From Euglena gracilis (taxonomy: Eukaryota > Euglenida > Euglenophyceae > Euglenales): a stretch of DNA of 64,000 nucleotides. Positions 52,618 to 63,105 of this stretch are shown here, piece after piece; position 1 is the stretch's first letter, and the number at the start of each line of letters is the position of its first letter. The notes under the pieces were generated by a model. It was not told where the DNA came from. It made no database searches and worked only from the letters and a program-made list of their open reading frames with translations. The stretch spans positions 51,459,204 through 51,523,203 of the forward strand of contig CP154956.1 of NCBI GenBank assembly GCA_039621445.1, written 5' to 3'. A program made the translations under genes and the position numbers.

Positions 52618-53097
52618 GCGAGCACATCAGGCACGCACGCAAGCACACTGCACACAGAGAGCGATTCAGTGAGAGTAGAATCTGAAGAATAGAAGGAACG
52701 CACACATCCACATGGAGAGCGAGAATGGTGTAAAATAGAAGAATAGAAGAACAAAGGCAAATGAGGGACAATGAGGTAAGTGAGGAAGATGAGGAAAAAT
52801 GAGTTTAACGTTTTTTTTGTAAAGCACTCAAATAATTCAACACAGATTCGAGGGAGGTATGCAGAAGGATTGAAGAAACACTTTTTACAGTATTTTATTA
52901 TCCTGGCCAAATGTTGCCTTTTGTTTCTGCAGGAAATGTGAGCTGTGGGATTTCAAGTTGCCTAGCATCCAAACCTATTGACCCCCACCTTATTCGATTG
53001 AGCAGTCAATGCCATTGGTTTCCACATGAAATTTGACTCTTTGTTTGTCCCCACACACTCTCAAGTAGGTCTGCTTTTTGCCTGGTTGGGGGTCAGT

Positions 53098-53418
53098 CAG
53101 GGTTCATTGATGTCAGCAGTGCGTACAGGGTTTAGGTGAGAGGGATGCCCCCCCCCCCCCCCGAACCAGAGGCTGGACTGACCAGGGGGCCAATCTTTTC
53201 CTTCTGGTGCTTTCACCAATCTTTTTTTGCATTTTTTTGGCAATTTTTGCCCCCAAATGCCAAAATGGCATTTTTGGCCATTTGGGGAGGGTGGCAAAAA
53301 TTTTCGGCCCGGCGCGAAAGTCCGTCACCTGGATGGCACCACTGTTGGTCCCCCCACCAGACCGGAGGGTGGTCCAGCCCCTCCTCCTCCTCCAACAACC
53401 TCCTTCTCTTGAACCCTG
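53098..53418. mobile_element. CAGGGTTCGATATAAGGA-family element with near-perfect 8 bp duplication
   Basis: 321 bp. CAGGGTTCATTGATG at the left, CTTGAACCCTG at the right. Flanks GGGTCAGT (53090-53097) and GGGTCGGT (53419-53426) match at 7 of 8 positions. This is the one copy outside a C-run, and it supports hAT-type 8 bp duplications for the family. Confidence 0.75.
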
Positions 53419-53989
53419 GGGTCGGTGTATTTGATGTGCGTCATATTCTTTTTGAATGTGGTTGTTTTCAAGTATGGTTTTTGCGTGTTGCTTTTTTTTG
53501 CAATGCTGATAATTGCAGATAAAGATTTGGTTCGCCAGCAGCAGATCAATGCAAATCCCTGTTTTGGGATTCAGGGTCAGGGCATACCCGGGGGGGGGGG
53601 GAGGGGGGCTTCGTTGGATGGGTTTGGACTCATCTGCCCTCCCATGGCGGTTGAGAAATGATTGAAAGCGGTGCCAAAGGCATCAGAAGTCTTTTTGAAA
53701 TGATAAACAAAGAGGGTCTTCTGACTGCCCAAAGCGTTTTCCCTGCACCTTTTTTGTTAGTCTTTCTGCACTGTTTTGCTCATTCACCACGACTCCCCTG
53801 TTTGCATTGTAAGATTCACAAGTGTACAGGCCGCTAGAAAAGGATCCACCACTGGTGCCAATCAGCGTCAGATCTGAAACAAATATTCGGAGAAATATTC
53901 GGAGATTTTTTTTGATGCGGACAATGTCACAATTTGCCCTCATTTTGAAGAAAGGTTGTTTTTTTTGCGCAACACACGACTGTTGCGTT

Positions 53990-54330
53990 GCAGGTTCAGT
54001 GGGGAAGGCGCCCCCCGGTCCCAGGCGGTTGGCTCCTCCTCTTCACCAAGCCATTGCCCCCCACGTGTTTTGGCGGGTCGTGACCACCCCCTGATCAGAA
54101 GTGAAGATGGGACCAACTTCTTTGCGTCGGCTGCTGTTTTGTGTTTTTGGCGGGTGGCTGTTGACCACACGTTTTTGACACCTCGGGCTCCGCACTTTGC
54201 CCTTGTGAGGCCATGCCTTGCTCGCCGGCGGTGCTGTCTGGATTGCTCTTGTTCGCTGGGTTAGGAGTCCCTGCTTAGTGCCTTTTTTCGCCGGAGTTGG
54301 CTGATTCCTAAATTGCCCTTCGACACCCAG
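53990..54330. repeat. Terminal-repeat-like segment of the DIRS-like cluster
   Basis: GCTCCGCACTTTGCCCTTGT, GAGGCCATGCCTTGCTCGCC, 'gctgggttag' and 'gccggagttggctga' recur in order at 57420-57530 and in part at 57740-57766 and 60890-60930. The repeated segments bracket the retroelement coding blocks, as the split or inverted terminal repeats of DIRS/Ngaro-type elements do. Confidence 0.6.
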
Positions 54331-54466
54331 AAGAAAGGAACCTCAAGTACCTCACCAATTGAGAGAAGAAGAAGACAATCAATCAATACAAACTATCCAG
54401 AATTTCACGCTCGTGCAGAAATTCAAATCAAAGCTTGTTGAATTTTTCGAAAGAATTCAATGAAAG

Positions 54467-54865
54467 ATGCAACTTCAAGGAAGCACAGCGCTGGAGAACT
54501 TCCAGAGGCAGCTGCAGCAGAAGCTGGACAACCTGACGGCGCAGGTCAACTGTGGCGAGCCGTGGCTGCCCCTTCCCCAAAACAAATTTCCCCCACAGAA
54601 AATTTCCAGAACCCAAACCCCCCAAAGGGATGGCCACGGACCCTGGCAGACAGTGGTCAGAAGACCCCGAAAGGGGCAGAAGCAACAACCAGCAGGCCAC
54701 TACGGCCATTGGAGCCAGGGCCACTGGGGCCAACGTTATGCCACTTACACCAATACCTTGTTCAAGCTGGGCCAGGGCGGCCACAGCAGCAAACTGGGCC
54801 AGGGCGGCCACAGCAGCAAGCTGGGCCAGGGCGGCCACAACAGCAATGGCCATGGCGGCCGATAG
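54467..54865 (+). CDS. gag-like protein of DIRS-like element A
   Basis: The ATG at 54467 (MQLQGSTALENFQRQLQQKL) opens a coiled-coil N-terminus. It is followed by Q/P-rich sequence, then WGQ/HWGQ-type motifs (GHYGHWSQGHWGQRY) and three 10-residue repeats of KLGQGGHSS (54768-54845), to TAG at 54865. Downstream of the stop, in shifting frames, the same Q/G/W/Y motif style continues (GQGGQQYQGQGGQF, GQWGQNYYQGHWG) to about 55185, so the original gag was longer and has been broken. Such Q/G/Y/W repeats probably support self-assembly or RNA binding. Confidence 0.55.
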   Translation: MQLQGSTALENFQRQLQQKLDNLTAQVNCGEPWLPLPQNKFPPQKISRTQTPQRDGHGPWQTVVRRPRKGQKQQPAGHYGHWSQGHWGQRYATYTNTLFKLGQGGHSSKLGQGGHSSKLGQGGHNSNGHGGR

Positions 54866-55599
54866 AACAAAGGCCAGGGTGGCCAACAATACCAAGGCCA
54901 GGGTGGCCAATTCCAAAAACAAACGCCCAATGGCAGGGGAAGGACAGGTCCACAACACCCCCCCAGCCATTTCTTCATCACAAACCCCATCAGGGGAAAA
55001 GGATTGGCCCCCAGAGGCCCCCCAAGATTATCAATGGGCATGGCGCCCAAGATCAAAGAGAAATCAATGGGGACTTTCAAAATCTCAAGAAGGCCAGTGG
55101 GGCCAACATCAAAAGGGCCAGTGGGGCCAGAATTATTATCAAGGCCACTGGGGCCATCGAATATCAGAAGGGGAGAACCCCCAGAAGCTAAAGGGCTGTC
55201 CCCCAGCAGGGGATTCCAATATTTTATTCCAGTGGCAGCCTCAGGAGGATGCCCCAGAAGGGGCTATGGAGGACAAGGGGGCAGCCCCCCCTCAAGTTTA
55301 TTCTTCAGTTCCCATGGCAGGGGCAAATCACAACAAGGGGGAGACCCAAAAAGGGGCCCCTATGGTATGTCAATCGACAACAACAATGACAAAGTGGAGG
55401 ATCAGAGAGACTGTGAGCAGAGCATGCACACCCCCCCAGCCACCTTTGCAAAATGCTCAATTCACTTCAGAGGTGCAATGTCCAACACCCCTCACCCAGC
55501 CCCCAGAAAATCATCTGGTTGGGAAAATAAATTCCATGGAGGAAAAATGGGGAGACACCCCCCTGTACCAGAGACTTCAGAAAAGTCTAAAATGGTGGA

Positions 55600-57129
55600 C
55601 AAAAAATTCCCCCCCCCCCAGCAACATGTCAACTGATCAAGAATGGAATTCAGTCCCCCTGGGTAAATCCCCCAAAATTGTCCACCCACCCAAAGCCCAG
55701 GGCCAACCTGGACCTGAACCAGGCAGAAAAAATTCTGCTGGATTACGAAAAATCTGGGTCAGTGAAACGAGTTTGGGATTCAGACACCCAGCATTTGATC
55801 CCATGGTTTTTAATTTCAAAAACAGAAGGGGGAACAACCAAATGGAGAATGATCAGCGACTGCAGAGAAATAAATCAGCAGTTTCAAGTAAAACCCTTCA
55901 AGTTGGATCATATCCAACACATTTTTCCAGTTTTGAAAAAAGGCCACTGGGCAGCAAAAATAGACCTAAAAGATGCCTATTTTCATGTTCCAGTAAGTCC
56001 AGGCCTCAGGCCATTTTTAAGGCATCAGGTGGGGGGGGGCAGACCTGGGAATTTCAAACAGGCTGCTTTGGGCTAAATGTAATGCCCCAAATTTTCATGT
56101 CAGTGATGAAAACATTCGAGAAACTGTGGAGAAAAAGGGGCATCCAGGTATTTATTTACCTGGACGACATTTTGCTGGTGTCCCCCACCCAAAACATTTT
56201 ACAACATCACCTGAAAACAGTTGTCAAAGATTTGCTGGATTCTGGATTCAAAATCAATGTGAAAAAGTCCACCCTGCAGCCCACACAAGTGGCAACCCAT
56301 CTGGGGTTTCAACTGAACTTCCAGGAAGGAAAACCACAGGTGCCCCCCCAGAAAGTCAAAACCATAAAAAAGGAGCTGGGAAAAATTGTGAAAAAGATTA
56401 CACGTCAAAAAGGTAATTGGCTGCCATTTTGGGCCAAATAAGATGCAACCTAATGGCCCTGCCCTTTTTAAGGGCTTTTACAGACGCCCTGGCAAATTTT
56501 TTGGTGGCAAAGTCCACAGCCCCCTGGGACTCAAAACACCCCATCTCCCAGGAAATCAAAGGCCAATTAAGGGAAATAAAAATTCTGCTGGACACCTGGG
56601 GGGGCAGACCCTTCCCACAAAATGCAACCAGAGTGTTGCACTCAGACAGCAGCACCCATGCTTGGGGGGGGCTGGACATCCACACAGGAGAAATTGTGCA
56701 GGAATTCTGGAGAAAAGACTCCATTTTGCACATCAATGTAAAGGAGCTCAGTGCAGCAATCAGCACTGTGAAAAGTTTGAGCAAACCTGGGGAAACCGTT
56801 TCCTTATCAGTGGACAACCAGGTAATTTACTTTTACCTGACAAAAGGTGGGGGCAGAAAGGACCCCTTCAACAAAATGCTGAGACCATTTTTCAAGTGGT
56901 GCATGCAGCACCAAGTAAACCTCCAAGTCAACTGGGTACCTTCAAAAGAATGCCTGGCAGACCCCTTCAGCAGATGGGAAATGGACAGGGGGGATTATTC
57001 TTTAGACCCCCAACTTTTTCAATGGCTCAGACAGCAGTTCAAAAAATTCATAAATCTGGAAACAGATTTGTTTGCCTCCCCAGGCAACAAAAAACCGCCC
57101 AATTTTGTGGCCTGGCACCTCGCATTTGA
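55600..57129 (+). pseudogene. DIRS-like element A: reverse transcriptase-RNase H (frameshifted)
   Basis: RT fingers/palm in one frame (about 55640-56030): WRMISDCREINQQF, then KIDLKDAYFHVPVSPGLRPF with the first catalytic Asp. After a frame change at a G-run (56029-56038): GCFGLNVMPQIF and the catalytic YLDD box (IQVFIYLDDILLVSP). Another frame change near 56415, then RNase H: VLHSDSSTHAWGGLD, NVKELSAAI, SLSVDNQVIYFYL, WVPSKECLADPFSR (D, E, D, D ligands visible). It ends with the typical LETDLFASPGNKKPPNFVAW segment and breaks off at 57129, where repeat sequence starts. The DNA-cutting tyrosine recombinase expected next on this strand is missing. Not autonomous as it stands. Confidence 0.85.
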
Positions 57130-57735
57130 GCCTGGCACCTCGCAATCCCCCGAGGCAGACCGAGAGGGAGGAAGGGACACCGAGGGCGAGGCACAAACAC
57201 CGACCATTTGGGGTCCGCACTGCGAGATGGTGAGGTCCTGCTTTCCTTGCCGGGTGTTCTGTTCTGGTGTTTTTGTGCGTGCGCGGGGGGTGCCTCTTAC
57301 TGACTCTTGTTGCCGGAGTTTGCTGACTCCTAATTCTGCTCTTCGACCTCAAGGAGAAAGAATCGTACTCCCTCGAGGAAAACCGACCAGGGGGGGAAGG
57401 GGCACCGAGGGCGGAGCACAAAGACATTGCGAGGTCATGCCTTGCTCGCCGGCGGCGCTGTGTGATTCTTCATTGTGCTGGGTTAGACGTCTCCCCTTAG
57501 TGCCGCCTCGCCGGAGTTGGCTGCATTGTCTCCGACGTGGCGACCATGGTGCTGCTTCTTCCCCTGGGGGGGTCCCCCGCCCTCTTCCCCCAGCTGGCCC
57601 CCACTTGCTGACCGAGGGCGTTTGAGGGCAAATTTTTTCAATGGGAGGGGGGGGTCGGGCTCACAATGTCTTTGTGCTCCGCCCTCGGTGTCCCTTCCTC
57701 ACTTGTCGGTTTTCCTCGTGGGAGTACGAGACAAC
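57130..57735. repeat. Inverted terminal-repeat junction between DIRS-like elements A and B
   Basis: CTCCCTCGAGGAAAACCGAC through GCACCGAGGGCGGAGCACAA (57360-57422) is mirrored at 57664-57730. The 57233-57313 segment (GTCCTGCTTTCCTTGCCGGG) recurs at 61333-61415, and the 57420-57530 segment at 54205-54305. So the ends of A and B meet here in opposite orientation. Confidence 0.65.
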
Positions 57736-58568
57736 TCTTGCTCCGCACTTTGCCATTGTGAGGCCAGATTTTGCACTGAAAGCAGGGGGGCCAGAGCATT
57801 TTCCAAGGCACCTTGGGCACCAAGTCTTTCATAATGGGCTGTGAAAGCCTCAACCCCTTTCCATTGACCAATTTCACAAACTCCTTGAGCTGAAAGGCCC
57901 AATTTTTTGAGTAACCCAACCCCTGCCCATCTGGTGGAGTGGGGTCCCCACGTCTGGGGGGGTACTCCTTGTTTGGTCAAAACTTCTCTTGTAATAGAAG
58001 CAATTTTGTCAGCATTTATGGGTGTACAGGGGGTTTTAACTGAAATCAGAAGGGGACCCCCAGGCTTTACGTTAAAACGGGTGGCGGCCACATAAGCCAT
58101 AATTAAATGAAAGGGACTGATTTGGGGACATTGGGGAATGGAGACAACTCTTTCCCGCTTGTGGAACTTTTACCCTTTACGTTTGATTTGAATGCAGGGT
58201 GCCCCTCCCAACACACTTGTGGTTCTTTTGACTTGTGCCAAACCAGAAGAACGATATAAGCAGAGGATGAGTGAACAGAAAATGAGCTGTGTGCGCAATG
58301 CACAAATATCAGTGGGCACAGGCTGCCTTGCCAGTCCCAGGAGGACTGGGAGGTGATCCCAAAAAGCACCATACTTCTCCAGATTTTGGTTCCAAAGCCT
58401 TTTATAAGTTCCCAATAAGGTCCACCAAACCAGGGAGCAAAAGCATACAACTGTATGCATTACGGGCTTGGGCCTTTGAAAATTGAAAAGTTGAATTAAA
58501 GCGTCAGCCACTTGGTCAGTGGTGGCTAAAGGGGGGGGGGCACCCCCATTTTGTCCAGAATCACCCAT
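57638..58568 (-). pseudogene. DIRS-like element B: tyrosine recombinase
   Basis: Minus strand. N-terminal part 58568-58103: LRTQLIFCSLILCLYRSSGL, with the box-I Arg in LYRSSGL. After a frame change at about 58100, the catalytic C-domain: INADKIASITREVLTKQGVP, WGPHSTRWAGVGLLKKLGLS with the HxxR box-II motif, and AFTAHYERLGA with the nucleophile Tyr. These are the R...HxxR...Y residues of tyrosine recombinases that integrate DIRS-type retroelements through a circular intermediate. All catalytic residues I can see are intact; only the frame change (and any promoter loss) prevents expression. Confidence 0.8.
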
Positions 58569-58596
58569 AAAAGCGTAAATGCACTTTGGTACCTTT

Positions 58597-59222
58597 TCAA
58601 ACTTGGGTTTCTTCCCAGGAAATTTTTAATGGTTGAATTTTGTGTTTGTTTCCCCTCCAAAATTTGCCTGAGCAAACCATGCAAAGGAGGGGCCACCTGG
58701 GGGGTGGCATTTCCCCCCCCTGCAATTGGTGAACATACCCCTGTAGGAGGTGATTTTTAGGCAGGGGGTACTTGGAACTGTCATTTGTATTAACTGGGGC
58801 CACCATGTGGCTGAATCCCAGTAGGGGGTGACCATCAAAACTTTGGCCTTGGGAAACTTCTTTAATCTGGGGAGAAAATTTTGAATCACTGACAAGGGGG
58901 GGTTTGCATAAAGTCCTCCCATGTTGTCCAGGGGACATTGCGCAATTTGGAGGTCCGCATTCGCGGTTTGGATGGTAGTAATGACCGTTTCTCGGCCTTG
59001 GAGTTCCGCATTCGCGGTTTGTAAGCTAAGAGCCACCGCATCGCGGGTTTGTAGCTCCGCCGTAGCGGTTTGTAGCACATTGAAAGCAGTTTCAAGTTTT
59101 TGTAAGTCGTTTTGCCACTTTCCATGGAGGAAATCTTGCCGATGCATGCTTTCCGCCACTTGAGTGTGTAATGTGATCAAATTGTGGGAAACTTCACTGC
59201 ACTTGCAGGAAGTCTGTTCCAA
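58597..59222 (-). CDS. DIRS-like element B: repeat coil and pre-recombinase linker
   Basis: A 198-residue minus-strand frame. The first ~90 residues contain a three-fold repeat of about 15-17 residues (LQTATAELQTRDAVA, LQTANAELQGRETVI, IQTANADLQ). This is fused to the conserved linker seen after RNase H in such elements: LYANPPLSVIQNFL, VLMVTPYWDSATWWPQL. The RT and RNase H that should stand before YANPP are absent; the coil has taken their place. Either an internal deletion joined gag to linker, or the coil is part of a reworked non-autonomous element. Confidence 0.55.
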
Positions 59223-59585
59223 AAGAGCAATCCGCTCTTCCAGTTGTGAGCAAAAGCTCTTTGTACATAGTTTTCGCGTATTTGTGAAACGTTTTGATGA
59301 AAACTCGCGTTTTCATCAGCCAAACGCAAAATGCGTTCTTGGGACTGTTGTACAAAAGTGGATAAAGTTGAAACGTGCTAATATGAGACATATGAGCCAG
59401 GTTCCGCACCAGTAGGCGCTTTATCCCGTTGTTGTAACCAGGACTGCATTTCTTACATTGTATAGGAAAAAATTTCCAGTTGTGTGAACAGTTGTTGTAG
59501 ATTTTGTTGTAAATATGAAAAGTTTACGTTATTGACATCCCCCTTTTCTGTTTTCATGACCACCGGTTGTCAACAATGAGGTGGG

Positions 59586-60698
59586 TTATGTACCTTTTCC
59601 TTTGCCCTTGGAGCCTTGCCAGCTTTGGCCACTCCGTGGTCCACCTTTGAATCCATGTCCTTTCCCAAATACTTTGCCAAGTCCTCCACGGTGCTGTCCA
59701 TATGGGGAGCCTTTTTCTCTCCACTGTTTGAAAGTTGCTCGGTTGACCTGCGAATGAGAGAAATGAAGACCCTGAGGGCCGAAAAGAAGAAACTTCCCTG
59801 TTTTACTGAATGCTGTGCTCCACTCTCTGCGTTCTGGCATCTTCTTCTGTGAAGAGGGTTTCTTGGCCTCCTGCTTGTCCTTTCGTCACTTCAGGATCTG
59901 CAAGTTCTTTTCTTTAATTTTGTATTATCCAATAAACTTCCCCAAAAAAGCTGCCAAACTTGAAAGTTGGTCGCTTGTCGAGGTTCCGGGTGGTTGCGGT
60001 AGCCAGTTGTTGCCCAATACTCTCAGGGTGTTGAGGAGTGCTTGCGACGCGTCTTTCAGGAATTTGTTACTGCGCTTGCGACCACCAGCTGGTACCAGGT
60101 TGTTCTAGAGGCTGCGAACGGGGATACCCGGCAGCCTGGGGTTGGCCTCGAGGGCTTTTATGTGAATGCGGTGGGTGCCGCCTGCAGCTCTGTTCCACAT
60201 CTTCAAAAGTTCTCGAGGTGCTTGGACCTCCTCCTCGTCCCACGTGAACTTGGTCTCATCTGGCTCTTCGTCCTTCACCTGGGTCTTCTCCTCAGGTGAC
60301 TCCTCCCAGTCGGCGGCCTCCACGGCCGTCGCAATGGCGAAGGCGGCCTCAGCCACCTCGGCTGCCGCTTCCAACGTCGGCAGCTTGATCCCATGCAAGA
60401 GTGTGATTGCCAGGAGCGGGCAAATTCGGCCGTCAGTAACGCCACTCCGCGGATCTGGAACAGCCGCTTTGATGCCTTTCCTGTCGACCAACCTGCTCCA
60501 GTAAACTTTAATCCAGCCTGCAAGATGGCGATGACGACGTCCTTCTCCAGGTCGTGTAGCATCCTTAGTTGCTCCAAGATGATGAAGATGAAGATAAACT
60601 CGGCCCACGACTGTTCGAAGAACGGTCTTTCCTCGGTCAGTTTGGCAAAGAGATTGTTCTCCACTTCTATCTTGTATTTGTAGTTGGATTGGTTTCAA
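59586..60698 (-). pseudogene. gag-like region of DIRS-like element B
   Basis: Minus strand. 60664-60440: ENNLFAKLTEERPFFEQSWA and LEKDVVIAILQAGLKFTGAG in one frame. Then, after a frame change near 60450, an A/E-rich stretch (EAAAEVAEAAFAIATAVEAA; EEKTQVKDEEPDETKF) ending RIHIKALEANPRLPG. A further frame at 59840-59586 is G/K-rich (GGLGKVFGKGHGFKGG, KGKGKGT). Helical, acidic, then basic G/K-rich is a plausible gag layout. No zinc knuckle is seen. Confidence 0.45.
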
Positions 60699-60884
60699 TC
60701 TTCACCAATTATGGATCTTATTGGTACTTTTTGATCTTGCTTGTTTTGCTTTTTTAATAATACATTTGAATTAAAAAATTACTACGTTGCCTTACCGGAA
60801 AGCTAAAAAGGGAAAGTGGAGGGGGCGCCGCGAGTGCACAGCAGCCGGGTCCTATGGTCTCCGCAAGGTTTTTCTGTACCAGAC

Positions 60885-61760
60885 ACCCGGGCTCCGCACT
60901 TTGCCCCTGCGAGGCCATGCCTTGGTCGCGGCGTGGTTGCCTCACCTAAACCGAGGGACTGAGGGTGGACACCTCGGGATCACATGGTATTTATGCTTCG
61001 CCCTCGGTGTCCCTTCCTCACTGGTCAGTTTTCCTCGGTGGAGTACGAGAGGGTGGGGGGACGAGGAGCGCGCAGCACAAGCCGCTGCTTACCTGCGGCT
61101 GTCGGTACCTGGTTGAGCACCCTTGCTCCACACTTTGACTCGATGGGACCTGTCTTTCCTCTTCAGCTCTTCTTCTTTGTTTCTTTTTGCCTTCCTTACT
61201 GCTTTTTTGCGCCGGAAGTTGGCTGACGTAACCCTGCTGCAAAGGAGAGCTATCACAACCTATTCACTCGGACTCCCACCACACAGGAATGGGGAGGAAG
61301 GGACCAAGAGGGCGAAGCACAAGAAGATGGTGAGGTCCTGCTTTCCCTGCCGGCTGTTCTATTCCGGTGTGTTTGTACGTGCGCGGGTGGTGCTTCTTAC
61401 TGCGCCTTTGCTGCCAAAGTTGGCGATGATGAGGCCTCATCCGACACCTTGGCGAATCTGAACCGTCGTGCCCCACCCCTGCTCACACATGGCTGCTTCG
61501 TGGGGGGCCCCCCCGGAGGAAGGGATGGCTTTCTCCTTTTGGTGTGCTTCTGGGTGGGTGGTTGAGGCTGCTTAGTCGGGGGTCCCCTTTATGGTTGGGA
61601 TACTTATCTTCTTCTGCTGATTTTTTTTGGGTGGGGGGTTGGGCTCACCATCTTCTTGTGCTTCGTCCTCTTGGTCCCTTCCTCCCCCTTCCTGTGTCGT
61701 GGGAGCCGGGACCATTCGGGCTCCGCAATGCGAGATGGTGAGGTACTGTTCACCCCCCTT
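60885..61760. repeat. Terminal-repeat cluster between DIRS-like elements B and C
   Basis: 61000-61040 repeats the 57675-57730 end in the same orientation, as a direct repeat flanking element B. 61275-61330 and 61640-61705 are inverted copies of a related end (GGAAGGGACCAAGAGGGCGA) flanking the 3' side of C. 61333-61415 matches 57233-57313. Confidence 0.6.
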
Positions 61761-62600
61761 TGGGCTATAATTTTTTTATTTTTTGACACGACACCCAGTC
61801 TCAAATAATGAGGTTGGAACGCCCGAATTTTTTTCCACTGGCCCAAATGCTGTACTTCTTCCACTTGCAAACCAGCATTTTTCCACCATAAAAACCCAGC
61901 CCCTCTGGTGCTATTGGGGTTTCCAGTGGGTGGTGTCCACCCCCCCCCTCTTGCAGAATTTATTTGGTGAGGGAATTCCATCTTTCTGATATAAAAGGTC
62001 GTTTACCATCCAAAGACCATAACAACTTGTTTTTGTGCCCAACCATGTGGGCTGTCGTTTCCACATACTCCTTCAATAAATGCCAGGGGCTTATGAGAGG
62101 TGTGTGAGGCAAATTCAAAATTTATTCGCATTTCGGGAACTGCCACTCTTTCCTTTGCAACAAAATGAAAATTTTTCTCCCAGGAAACTTATTTTTCGCT
62201 GTTTCCTGGGTAGATCAACCGCCCTCTGGAGGGCCAAAAGCCTCCAACAAACGATGAGTCTGTTTCTGAGATTTTCACCGAGAGTTCTGAGAGGGGCTTT
62301 GATTGTCTGATGATGTTGTCTAGGAAATAAGTGGGGTCCCAAAAGTGGGCATACTTGCAGACATTCGTATTCTAATTTGTTATCAACGGAGCCAGAAGAG
62401 GAGAAGACCTCAATGAACCAAACCCTTGGATTAAAGTCTGCTGCGTATACGTTTCGTGCAGTATTGATGCTGTGAACAGCAATATCAAGGATGGCCTCAG
62501 CCATCCTGTGGACTGTGCAGTCCTGCAGGGGCACCCCTTTATGCAACGACTGGCCCACCAATGCCCTGAATGCTGAGTGATATCTCTTGAGATTTTCCAC
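61604..62600 (-). pseudogene. DIRS-like element C: tyrosine recombinase (decayed)
   Basis: Minus strand. N-part 62600-62115: MENLKRYHSAFRALVGQSLH; later LRNRLIVCWRLLALQRAVDL, aligning with the box-I region. C-part 61981-61604: NSTRGAGFLWWKNAGLQVEE and FQPHYLRLG. The nucleophile Tyr (HYLRLG) and box-II Arg (STR) are present, but the His of HxxR is Asn (PNSTR versus PHSTR in element B). The catalytic core between the parts is broken by frame changes. Likely inactive. Confidence 0.7.
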
Positions 62601-62640
62601 ATTTTTTTATGTAAGTGTCGATACTGGACATCGAAAATTC

Positions 62641-63054
62641 CTAGGATTGTAATATTTGCCTGGCACAATCAAGCCGGCCAAATTCCACCTTGGGGGGCAT
62701 CTCCTCCCCCCAGCAGTTGGTGAACAGACCCCATTGGGGGGGTACCAGCAAAACGTTTCTGCCTGGCTGCCTGATTGACATTAATTGGCGCCACCATGAT
62801 GTTGAACCCCAGTGTGGTACGTTCAACAGACAAGTCAGGTCTGGGTTTAAGATTAATCTGTGAACCCACTGGAGAGTGATGCTCCAGGGAGGGTTGGCAT
62901 AAACTGCGGTGTGGGGACCCCCACATATCTGCCTTCAAGGCATCCACCAACAAAGTCCTTGGTGGCGGTATCGACAAATGAACTTGGGGAATTTTTTGTT
63001 GCTTTGTGTGCAAAACATGTTCACCTCCGGGGTTATGATTTTCTGAAAAATTGA
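62641..63054 (-). pseudogene. DIRS-like element C: pre-recombinase linker
   Basis: Minus strand, two frames: VDALKADMWG, then after a frame change at a G-run (about 62920) the segment VYANPPWSITLQWVHRL and LLNVPHWGSTSWWRQLM. It parallels the linker of element B (YANPP, P-x-W-x-S-x-x-WWxQL), confirming that both belong to one lineage. Confidence 0.6.
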
Positions 63055-63105
63055 ATAAGTTGGTGTAAGCTGATCAGGTTTGGGTATAATCCTCTGGGCC
63101 CTTCG

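Noticed and set aside
57019-57625. Plus-strand frame continuing past RNase H as more pol
   Set aside because: After 57129 it runs into terminal-repeat DNA; the protein similarity stops at the NFVAW segment.
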